64,000 bases of DNA from Metridium senile (taxonomy: Eukaryota > Cnidaria > Anthozoa > Actiniaria > Metridiidae), in the NCBI GenBank assembly GCA_949775045.1, contig OX459097.1, positions 15,915,710-15,979,709 on the forward strand, in the 5' to 3' direction. The first letter of the stretch is position 1, and every line of letters begins with the position of its first letter. This document shows positions 44,801-53,100 of this stretch, one piece after another. Position numbers and translations under genes: made by a program. A model generated the notes under the pieces. It ran no database searches. It saw nothing but the letters and a program-made list of their open reading frames with translations, and was not told the DNA's origin.

Positions 44801-47800
44801 GAACACCTTTGGATCTGACCTTGACTTATTGTCGCTCTTGGCCACTGTGAACAAGAGTGGCAATAAAAAAGTCAAAATGAAAAAAGAAAAATGTTCAACA
44901 GAAAAACGTCAAAAGCAAAATTGTTCTGTGACAAGTTGCAATGGGGCAAAGTGTTTTGTGACAAAGTGACAAAATCAATTCTAACTAAAGTCAGATGTGT
45001 CAATGACAAAGGTAAAATAGACAACTTTGTAATATGCCCCTAAATCATTTTTAATTTTGGACTTCTTGATTTTTTCACTGAATTTTTAACTCCTGCTCTC
45101 AGGCAGCATACAATCAATGCTCCACATAAAACCTCAAAATCAACATTTTTATTTAAAACGTATAAGTCCAAAACTTCATACTACTTTGCCATCATTTTTG
45201 AATTATTTCAATCAGTAAATGCTTTTCTTGACACCACGGGCCATTACTCAAAAACTAAGCATTTTATCAAAACAGAAGACACAGTTTTAAAGATACATAT
45301 GTACTGGTTGACATAACTCAAAAATCATGGCAAAGCAGTTTAATAAGAACTTTTTGACTTAAATACGTTTTTTATCAACTCGCAAATGAAAGCGTTCAAT
45401 TTTGGGGTTTTCTTGTAGCACATTAGATATCATTAATCTGAGAAAAGAAAGGGCCAAACTCTTGCTGAAAAAAACAGCTGAAATATCACTGAATCAATCT
45501 CTGGTTTAAAGAGAATTTTAACCTATGATAAGTGTTAGTCTACAATTAAAATCCCTGACCCAGGATGAGTAAATCCTAGGTTAAAAAATGCATTGATCAA
45601 ATGGGAAACTAACCCTGGATTTACTCATCCTGGGTCAGGGATTTTAATCAAGTACTAATTGTAGAGTTTTAGTTATTAAACAAATACATCTATTTAGCTT
45701 TGCTATTTCATTACAGTATGGACTGTACATCACAATCTGACAGTTGAGGTATATAGCTGCAATTTTTTATTAAGAACAATGCTGTCAGTGCCTTGTACAA
45801 AGTGTTTCATGGATGTTTAACCAATGCACTCTACATAAAGGTTAAGAATAAAGTGACTTATAAATAACATGTGATGCTGAAGTAAATAAATATATAACTG
45901 TATGCTTGTTAATGAATGAAGTACAGTAAATTGTATTGGTATATTATTAAAGGGATTAAGCCACACAATCATATTTATCATGATTTCCATAGCAGAAACC
46001 AGACCTGTTCAGTGTGAAAATCCAGATTTGTTTTGTTGCATTTCCATACCAGGTTTCCAAGCAAACCAGACCTGTTTAGTGTGAAAATCCAGATTTGTTT
46101 TATTGCATTTCCATATCAGGTTTCAAAGGAAACCAGACTTGTTTAGTGTGAAAATCCAGATTTGTTTTGTTGCATTTCCATACCAGGTTTCCAAGGAAAC
46201 CAGACTTGTTTAGTGTGAAAATCCAGATTTGTTTTGTTGCATTTCCATACCAGGTTTCCAAGGAAACCAGACTTGTTTAGTGTGAAAATCCAGACTTGTT
46301 TAGTGTGAAAATCCAGATTTGTTTTGTTGCATTTCCATACCAGGTTTCCAAGGAAACCAGACTTGTTTAGTGTGAAAATCCAGATTTGTTTTGTTGCATT
46401 TCCATACCAGGATTGTCAAAAGACAGACCTGGTTGTCAATAAATCCCATGTTTATTCCAGCTTTGGTTTTGTGAAAAACCGAACCTGGTTTCAAATGAAT
46501 ATCCAGATCTGGTTTTACTGCAATTTAACCAGATCTGGATATTTTTTAAAAACCAGAGTAAATCCAGGTAAAAACCAGTTAAAAACCTGGCTGGTTTTTG
46601 ATGATTTTTTCCTGTGTCTACTGCGCACAATTTTGACCAGCGAGAGCGCGCGCTACAGCTCGCGCACCTTGCGCGCGCTATGTCGGTATTACTAAAAGAT
46701 CACAATTCGTACATTCAAAGTGCCATAGCGCCAAAACGAATACGGTGACCTATCTTTTTTATTTTATTGAATTAAAGATATCCACGTTTTCAAATACATA
46801 TCTGAGTCTGAATAAAAATCTATGTCCAGATTTCGAGATATTTCAAGAAGTGTGGTAATATTGTGCAACCCAGGTGTTCGCGAACGATACGCTCGAGTAA
46901 CTTCGAGTATTGCTTTATCGCTATTATCTTTTAACAGGTTCACTTTTCTATCCAAGTTTTGTGTGTGAATGAAGATTTGGGGTGCTAAGATGAAATAAAA
47001 CCTGATATTTCAATACTAATATCAAAAAAGAGTACCATTTAATCGCCTTTTATTCTCATTTTATACATCGAAATATTACTCCCGCATGCCGTCGAAATGA
47101 GTAACTTTGACGTGATCTAGTGCCAGAACCAACACGGTGACCCCCATTTTTTATTTTATTTTTGAAATGCCCATGTCTTAAAGTATAACTGTACAAAGTT
47201 TCAATAAAAAGTTATGTCAAAATCTATTACTACGGAATCTCCTTAACCAGCATGCTTTGCATTGTTTATTACATTGTATTTCTAAATCAAGTGTATTCTT
47301 ATAGGCAGGATTACAGACCCATGGTCACTTAACCAGCATGCTTTGCATTGTTTATTACATTGTATTACTAAATCAAGTGTATTCTTATAGGCAGGATTAC
47401 AGACCCATGGTCACTTAACCAGCATGCTTTGCATTATTTATTACATTGGATTACTAAATCAAGTGTATTCTTATAGGCAGGATTACAGACCCATGGTCAC
47501 TTAACCAGCATGCTTTGCATTGTTTATTACATTGTATTACTAAATCAAGCGTATTCTTATAGGCAGGATTACAGACCCATGGTCACTTAACCAGCATGCT
47601 TTGCATTGTTTATTACATTGGATTACTAAATCAAGTGTATTCTTATAGGCAGGATTACAGACCCATGGTCACTTAACCAGCATGCTTTGCATTGTTTATT
47701 ACATTACATTACTAAATCAAGTGTATTCTTATAGGCAGGATTACAGACCCATGGTCACTTAACCAGCATGCTTTGCATTGTTTATTACATTGTATTACTA

Positions 47801-49651
47801 AATCAAGTGTATTCTTATAGGCAGGATTACAGACCCATGGTCACTTAACCAGCATGCTTTGCATTGTTTATTACATTGTATTACTAAATCAAGTGTATTC
47901 TTATAGGCAGGATTACAGACCCATGGTCACTTAACCAGCATGCTTTGCATTGTTTATTACATTGTATTTCTAAATCAAGTGTATTCTTATAGGCAGGATT
48001 ACAGACCCATGGTCACTTAACCAGCATGCTTTGCATTGTTTATTACATTGTATTTCTAAATCAAGTGTATTCTTATAGGCAGGATTACAGAACCATGGTC
48101 ACTTAACCAGCATGCTTTGCATTGTTTATTACATTGTATTACTAAATCAAGTGTATTCTTATAGGCAGGATTACAGACCCATGGTCACTTAACCAGCATG
48201 CTTTGCATTGTTTATTACATTGTATTACTAAATCAAGTGTATTCTTATAGGCAGGATTACAGACCCATGGTCACTTAACCAGCATGCTTTGCATTGTTTA
48301 TTTTGATTTGAGTGTTATAAATTATTTGCAGTCAGTTATATTATGGGAAAACAAATAAAATAAAACGATATAGGAAGGACCATTAGATATTTGATGTGTG
48401 GGGGGTGGGGGGGGGGGGGGGGGGGGGGAATTCTGCAACCCCTCCATCAATTATCTAATAGTATGTCCCTAAAATGATTAGGTAAGAGAGAGTAATTACC
48501 CACTCCCATCATAAAAATATTAAAACATCTGAATGTGTGATTTTCATGGTCAATGAATTTGCCTTTTGACATACAGAATTATGCAAATCCCGAAAAGGGT
48601 TATCCTACTTGACTTTGTTCTCAGCAGATAACACCCTCCTCGCTAATAATTGTTCATAAAATTTGATACTCAAGGTGGGAAGAGGGGGTGCCAATCAGGA
48701 ATCAAGGGCCTTTTTCATGATTTCACAGTTCACAGTTACGTAAAGCCTTTTTACAAATCTGTAATTCAAGGGTCACAGGTGAGGATGATTTCATGGATCA
48801 AAGCTGAATTTTTTTGCTTTTTCCATATCACAGGACGAATTTAGGGTTAACCACGGATAACCTCTTCCCCGGGGGGGGGGGGGGGGGGGGGGTACTCCGC
48901 TAGGATTTGGGTAGGTGTGTTCCGCTGGGATTCTAAAATGGTTACCCTGTTTATGACAGAAAAAAACAAATTCTTATACCCTGTTGATGACAAGTGATAA
49001 AAATGGGACACTGTTTATGACAGTTTAGGACCCTGTTTATGCCGCGAAAACGAGCTTAATTTCGATCCCGAAAGACGAAAGACTGCGCTGCTCATCATAA
49101 ATTATTACCTAATTAATATACCTGATTATGACAAAAAAAAACTAAGGAAAGTGGCAAATGGGGTAAAAAGGATACCCTGTTCATGACAGAAAGCTCTAAA
49201 AACCATACCCTGTTCAGGGAGCACCCCCCCGGGCCTCTTCGATCCCCACCCTCCTTGTTCTGCATAATTGTTCATATCATACACAGCCTCATTCATCAAT
49301 TACTTAATATTAGAGAATAGAAGGTTTTCTCAAGTAAGCAGCTGACTGTTTGGAAGAGAACACTGCATGGAGTCATGATAGAAGTTTCTCACAAGAAGAT
49401 CTTTGCCTATTTATAATCTCCCACGAAAACAAAACCCCACCTTCCCCTCCCCTCCCCTCCCCTCCCCCAGAAGCTTAGTTTATACGTTGTGTGTTCCAGT
49501 CTGATGCTTATAGTATTGTTCTTGTTATGTGCAGCAAATACTTACGATTCTTCCTCAACTTCTCTAGAAATGAGTTGTCGACATAGTTATCAGGATACTC
49601 TTGAACTTCATACAAAATCTTCCTCCATGGCTTTCTTTCGGCCATTTCCAT
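29838..49651 (-). CDS. PIGC: PIGC, GPI-GlcNAc transferase subunit C (complete gene, 8 coding exons)
   Basis: Coding exons on the minus strand: 49546-49651, 38389-38458, 36099-36253, 35471-35583, 35018-35073, 34585-34732, 34027-34193 and 29838-29880. All phases match and the total is 858 bp, 285 codons plus stop; human PIG-C has 297 residues. Motifs along the protein: PDNYVD...[49 protein letters not shown] and [30 protein letters not shown]; an Ile/Val/Leu-rich membrane stretch; and C-terminal [13 protein letters not shown] is a multi-pass ER membrane protein of the complex that adds GlcNAc to phosphatidylinositol, the first step of GPI-anchor synthesis. Intron 1 (about 11.1 kb) is full of satellite DNA and intron 7 holds a LINE. 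Confidence 0.93.
30008..32830 (-). mobile_element. 5'-truncated CR1-like LINE in PIGC intron 7
   Basis: A minus-strand non-LTR retrotransposon. From 32825 down it encodes the end of an APE-type endonuclease ([37 protein letters not shown]), then after one frameshift near 32.2 kb a reverse transcriptase frame to 30168 ([58 protein letters not shown]) and a C-terminal region. The 3' end is a (TTTAG)n-type microsatellite (AGTTTAGTTTAGTTTA at 30008-30030 on plus), as in CR1/L2-group LINEs. No poly-A was seen. The 5' end is missing. Confidence 0.88.
33018..33213. mobile_element. MITE with TACACCTACTGGCAAGAA ends
   Basis: The left end TACACCTACTGGCAAGAAC and right end TTCTTGCAAGTAGGTGTA are inverted. 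The inner hairpin GGAATAAATTAAAAGTACAA/TTGTACTTTTAATTTATTCC is perfect over 20 bp. Pieces of a relative are at 8.03 and 8.6 kb. Confidence 0.8.
33237..33652. repeat. Two hairpins in PIGC intron 7
   Basis: At about 33237-33345, GACAGTTTGATGTGTAATA pairs with TATTACACATCAAACTGTC. At about 33506-33652, TTATTTGTGATTTTCC pairs with GGAAAATCACAAATAA, with inner GGCGGACATTTTAC/GTAAAATGTCCGCCC-type complementarity. Each is a small palindromic element. No gene was seen. Confidence 0.7.
34027..36253 (-). CDS. PIGC: PIGC coding exons 3-7 cluster
   Basis: Exons 36099-36253 (phase 2 to 1; [13 protein letters not shown]...[11 protein letters not shown]), 35471-35583 (1 to 0; [18 protein letters not shown]), 35018-35073 (0 to 2; [18 protein letters not shown]), 34585-34732 (2 to 0; [18 protein letters not shown]) and 34027-34193 (0 to 2; ending FVKLQSLK). 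Most of the transmembrane segments are here. All five have GT-AG boundaries and matched phases. The introns are short (about 390-890 bp) and have no recognisable genes. Confidence 0.9.
34148..34412. repeat. PIGC: Tandem triplication of the PIGC exon 7 acceptor region
   Basis: Three copies of about 75-100 bp contain AATAACTGGGTTACTGGCAAG and CTCAGCCTGTGTAGAAAA (about 34155-34200, 34240-34290 and 34345-34400). Each contains the acceptor CTACACAG|GCTGAG, or TTGTACACAG in the outermost copy, and the first 40 or so bases of the exon. Only the copy at 34193 is continuous with the full exon. Confidence 0.7.
36300..38350. repeat. 2-kb CAATCAATCAGTCA(G/A)A tandem array in PIGC intron 1-2 region
   Basis: The array is built from 4-bp words (CAAT, CAGT, CAGA, CAAA) in mainly 16-bp units. 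A segment of about 558 bp appears twice: the rare variant AATCAATCTGAGTCAGAC occurs at about 36785 and 37343 with matching neighbours. Gln/Ser/Asn-rich ORFs on plus are by-products. It lies between PIGC exons 3 and 2. Confidence 0.9.
38389..38458 (-). CDS. PIGC: PIGC coding exon 2
   Basis: A 70-bp exon, acceptor GTTATCAG and donor AGCAG|GTAATG, phase 1 in and phase 2 out. With the flanking bases it encodes [20 protein letters not shown] and IS, the first membrane-segment region. It sits between the CAATCAGT array and the 86-bp satellite. Confidence 0.88.
39292..39919. mobile_element. CAGGG...CCCTG element inserted in the satellite
   Basis: The ends are CAGGGATTCTGGCATTATGC and GCATAATGCCAGAATCCCTG. 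ATTATA is repeated at 39286-39291 and 39920-39925. GCGGAA/ATTATGCGG motifs recur near both ends. The interior (39560-39665) contains CCGCCATCTTGG and AAAATGGCGTCG, which look like a captured promoter or 5'-exon fragment. Confidence 0.85.
40430..42405. repeat. 83-bp array with a 7-monomer higher-order repeat
   Basis: Unit of 83 bp containing CCATGCCTGGATTGTAAACA, ATCCAGTATAACAAATAACC and AAGACTGGATTACCAGCTAA, about 24 copies. Variant monomers (CCAAGCCTGG; CCAGGTAATC) recur exactly 581 bp apart (7 units), for example the variants at about 41230-41350 and 41811-41931. ORFs of 68 codons on minus are repeat by-products. Confidence 0.92.
42406..43870. other. Left interior of the 7.1-kb element
   Basis: No gene was recognised. 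A CpG-containing patch at 42830-43110 (GGCGCAGAGCGGCCATTTTA and a possible donor TTTG|GTAAGTG near 43110) looks like a promoter with a short untranslated exon. It may be captured host sequence or the element's own promoter. Confidence 0.35.
43871..45046. mobile_element. Foldback nested in the 7.1-kb element
   Basis: GATTTAGGGCCATATTACAA at the left pairs with TTGTAATATGCCCCTAAATC at the right. The arms continue with TGACCTTTGTCATAGACGCA against its imperfect complement, and at about 44080 with 44785 (AGAGAAAGGACT). Arms are about 230-300 bp, diverged. No gene was seen. Confidence 0.75.
45546..45651. repeat. Hairpin
   Basis: AAAATCCCTGACCCAGGATG pairs with CATCCTGGGTCAGGGATTTT across a loop of about 45 bp. 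The DNA between it and the 46-kb array is AT-rich and gene-free. Confidence 0.75.
45995..46440. repeat. 67-bp array near the right end of the 7.1-kb element
   Basis: Unit of 67 bp containing CCAGATTTGTTTTGTTGCAT, TTCCATACCAGGTTTCCAAG and ACTTGTTTAGTGTGAAAA, about six copies. The motif CCAGATTTG is the complement of CAAATCTGG in the left array. Confidence 0.85.
48303..49235. repeat. Poly-G tracts and a GGGG-ended MITE
   Basis: Long G runs lie at about 48402-48429 and 48869-48892. From 48868 to 49233 an element has ends CCCGGGGGGG...GGTACTCC and GGGAGCACCCCCCGGG, with GTTTATGACAG/CCTGTTCATGACAG repeated inside. No gene was seen. G-run lengths in assemblies are unreliable. Confidence 0.6.
49546..49651 (-). 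CDS. PIGC: PIGC coding exon 1
   Basis: ATG at 49651; donor AATC|GTAAGT; phase 1 out. It encodes [20 protein letters not shown] and on to LEKLRKN. The ATG lies about 190 bp from the divergent ATG of the CARD-HEPN gene at 49842. Confidence 0.9.
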
Positions 49652-49841
49652 TACTACACGCTCTTATATTGACATTGTATTTCATAACTATCAAATAATT
49701 GTGAATAAAATGCTTTGAAAATGGATAAAATGCTTGTTTTTGTGTTAACTAAACGCCATTTTGAACGCCATGTTTGGAAGAGGTGGTTTGGCAACCAAGC
49801 CTGATGACGTAACGGGTATTCCCCTAATCGAAAGAACCAAA
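49652..49841. promoter_or_regulatory. Bidirectional promoter between PIGC and the CARD-HEPN gene
   Basis: Only 190 bp separate the two divergent start codons. The stretch contains TGATGACGTAACGGG (a CRE-like TGACGTAA) and both ATGs sit in GGCC/GGCGGAA contexts; the plus-side AAAATGGCGGAA resembles a YY1-type AAnATGGCG element. The 3.5-kb copy preserves the CRE-like site. Function is inferred from layout only. Confidence 0.55.
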
Positions 49842-50160
49842 ATGGCGGAAATAAAGAAGAAGATAGTCGGGCTTTTATTTTTTATTTTAACGAAGAAGAA
49901 GACGATGAAGAGAAAACATCAAAGACGTGTGCGGAAATACCGCCATAATCTCGAGATAGATCTTCAAGCAGTGCAATTACTACCATTTATGACTGACATA
50001 TTACTTCCAGAAGATGAAGAGAGCATCAAAGCAAAAAAGACTAAAACGGATCAAGCGAGAGCATTGTTGGACCTTTTACCTCGAAAAGGACCTGAAGCGT
50101 TTGACTGCTTTGTTAATAGTTTATGGAAAGCTCAGCCATATATAGCGATGGCTCTTGCAA
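49842..50160 (+). CDS. CARD-like exon 1
   Basis: Start ATGGCGGAAATAAAG; donor GCAA|GTAAAG after 50160 (phase 1). The motif ARALLDLLPRKGPEAFDCFV is typical of helices 4-5 of a CARD. The N-terminal 40 residues are Lys/Arg-rich with one hydrophobic stretch (VGLLFFIL). An in-frame upstream ATG at 49761 also exists, but homology to the 3.68-kb copy favours 49842. Confidence 0.75.
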
Positions 50161-53100
50161 GTAAAGGCAAGTAATACACATTAACTTTCACGACATACAA
50201 TTCAGAAAGTTGTGACTCACACTTTAGGGACCAGTCATCATTTCTCTACAATGGGTGAGGGGTGGGAGGGGGAGGGGAGTGGTAGGAGATTTTTTAGTGA
50301 AAGATGAAACTTTTGTCAAAAGCCCCCCCCCCCCCCTATTTGAAGAAATTGTAATAGATCTTTTAATTGGTAAATTTTTAAACTCTGTATGGCAGCCATT
50401 TTCCCCAACATCCTTGCACTGTTTGTATAGCAGTGTTTTTATTGTTGTGTTCAAATATATTTATTTATTTAATGAGCTATCAAACTACCAAACTGAGAAA
50501 CAGTTTGAAGGTTTTGGTGCCTCCTTCAAGATCCAATCAAGCAGTAAAACAGGCCATTCAGAAATATTGAAGAAACAATAAAAATGTCATGGTATTAAAT
50601 TCATAAACTGTCAGTGAACATATAAATATCTTTATACTCCATCCTATCCAACTGGTTTACAAATAACTTTCATTTCATTTGAACCACTGAACATTGCTGA
50701 ACAATTATGAATCCCACCCCCCTCCCGATCTCTGACCTAAAATTAAAAGCCCAACCTTTTGAATTGCTTATTTAAAATAGCTTTGTCCCCTATCCCCCCC
50801 TTTAGATAAATAATGAATGGTCCCAATTTTGAGTTTTTTTGTAGAGTATAGGTTACAGAAACTTGTTGTTAATTATAACAAAACATATGCATGCAGTCTT
50901 ATATTCTCTGTTATATATTATTAAGCTTTAAAATGATACATTATTTGTCTCTTATTATTGTAAAATGACGCAGTAAACAAATTTTTAACTGAGAGCATGT
51001 GAAAGAACCCCATGAGCGTGGACCGTATCCTTAATGTGGTATTTCAAGAATATGTTAAGCTTGGTTCCCAAATAATCAATACTAACAATTACTGAGTGCC
51101 AGGATAGCAGTAAAGAGTGACCAGTGACTGCAGCGGTTATATGGAACCACTCAGTGCACCAATCACAGCGGTTGCGATCAATGAGATATAAATAAATAAT
51201 TGATTGCATGCAGTGATTGAGTTCAGCAATTGTGGCGATCATATCAATTATATGGAAACCAGAAAATCTTATCAGTGGCAATTGTAGCAATAGAATCTGT
51301 CCAACAAAGTGTTGCTTTACTAATTTGAAAGTGTTTTTGTGGAGTCTTATAAAATGCATGAATAATTAATGACAATTTGACAAAAGAAATCATGTCCGTG
51401 ACCAGTTCTGTAAATCTCATACCGATTCGTCCTGATTTGCATAAGCTTCAACTTTAATTTATTCTGCCAGATTTACTTTTATCTTGACAATTTTAGTAAA
51501 GATATGCACGAATAATAATAATGCAACAACTGCAAGACAACTGCAAACACACTTTTTTCATTTAATTAAAGATTTTTCAATTCAACTCAAAACACACAAA
51601 CCTACTCAAAATGAATGTAAAATATAAATAGTTGCTGAACCAAAAGATAATTTGTTCATAATTTTGTCTGATTATGGCTGATACATGTCTTACATTGCAC
51701 ACCATACACAGGATGCACATTTGTATCACATACACTGCAGAAGCGTGAGTAATCTATTCTGAACGAAATCGGCTGGAATTAACTCAGAGGATTCTACAGG
51801 TCAACAAAAAGGCTGTAAGAGTTTTATTGAATTTTATTAAATTTTAAGGCAAAAAATCAAAGGTTGAAAAGTATCCATATATCCTTTCCAGTCCAAAGTC
51901 CAGTCCAAAGTCCAGTCTAGTGTTTGCAGGATGCCTTCAAAATCCAGCAGTTTGTTTGCAAGCATTTCCTTCGCTTCTATTGTCGTTCTAGACAATAGAT
52001 GGTTCACAAACTATTGTTTGGCCTTTTGTGCAATAGGGATTAGGTCTTCTAATTACTGGTACATGACGTCACAACCTTAACTTTGGATCGCCAAAATGTG
52101 TTTACAGCGTTTCATTGTGTGTTTTGTTTTAGGCAAAAGGTTAATACAAACTTGAAGAAACCTTTAATTTGAAATTAATTTATCATCTTTTTTTTTGCTT
52201 AGTTGCTTAGTTTGAGCTAGAGAGAATCCATACGCCAGTTGGTTAATAATTATAGTGATAACAGTCACAAGAACCATATATATGTGTATTTTGTTAAATG
52301 GCAAAGAATTTAAGAATTGTCAGTTACCTATTATTAATTATACATTCATTCATTCATTCACCCATAAAGTTTTTGTTTCTTTGTTAGTATATTTATTTAT
52401 TATTAATTCATTTGAATTAATTAATTCCTTCATTCATTTTATAGGGTGAAATATAGATGAATAAATGCATAAACGATTGTAAAAAATGTAATGTAAACGA
52501 GACAATGTAACAAAGCCACCTGGTGAATTAGAAGTAAAATTAATTGAGTTGTTAATACAGCAAATACATGTTTTGAGTTTAAATTTGCATTGAATTTATG
52601 CATTTTTGTAATTTATTTATTTATTATTGTAATTATTTTATTAATAACAGGTTCCCATTTAAATCTGTACTTTCCCATTTAAGTCTGTACTTATACAAAT
52701 TGTGTTGATGTGTGCTAAACACACAGATCAACCAATCAGAGAAGTTCACTTCAGAAATAATATACTCTGATTGGTTGATCTATGTGCTTAGCACACATCT
52801 GTTTAATGCATTTATTTATATTTCAAAGTCCGAGTCCGGGTCCAGGGTCCAGGTTTTACAACATGCCTTTCCTCTGCACTTCTCCCCTCCCCATCCCCCC
52901 AACTTCGTGTTTTTTTGCACTCGTCTTAGGTTTCGCACTCCCATATATTGGTAACACAGCTATCCCAAAACAACCCCAAACAGCTTTTTCCTGATTAGAT
53001 AAATAATTAAATACTATAAATACCGTATTCAAATGAATATCGTTTTTGGTTGTCAAAGGAGGCTTACCTAGCTATGACAGATAACGAAACCCAGACCCTG

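Larger units (their letters stand above)
40115..47242. mobile_element. 7.1-kb TTAA-flanked element with subterminal tandem arrays
   Basis: TTAA at 40111-40114 and 47243-47246 comes from one satellite monomer (TCACTTAACCAGC). The tips are GGAGATTCCGTAGT and ACTACGGAATCTCC. Near the left end lies an 83-bp array (40430-42405); toward the right end lies a 67-bp array (about 45995-46440). Both contain CCAGATTTG/CAAATCTGG-type words. Both ends also share CAGGAAAAAA next to GCGCAC. The middle (42.4-45.7 kb) contains a foldback and a hairpin but no recognised transposase. Confidence 0.85.
38500..48302. repeat. 86-bp satellite array, split by two insertions
   Basis: The monomer of 86 bp contains AATCAAGTGTATTCTTATAG, GCAGGATTACAGACCCATGG and TCACTTAACCAGCATGC. 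Blocks are 38500-39291, 39920-40114 and 47243-48302, about 24 monomers in all. The gaps are a 628-bp element at 39292 and a 7.1-kb element at 40115. The array fills much of PIGC intron 1. Confidence 0.92.
49240..49860. repeat. Segmental duplication (copy 2) of PIGC exon 1 / promoter
   Basis: Partner of 3050-3712. This copy is joined to functional-looking genes on both sides (PIGC on minus, CARD-HEPN on plus), so it is the likely parental arrangement. Confidence 0.9.

Noticed and set aside
50161..50168. GC-AG intron (donor AAAG|GCAAGT) after the CARD exon
   Set aside because: A canonical GT donor six bases upstream (GCAA|GTAAAG) gives the same phase, so an unusual intron is not needed.
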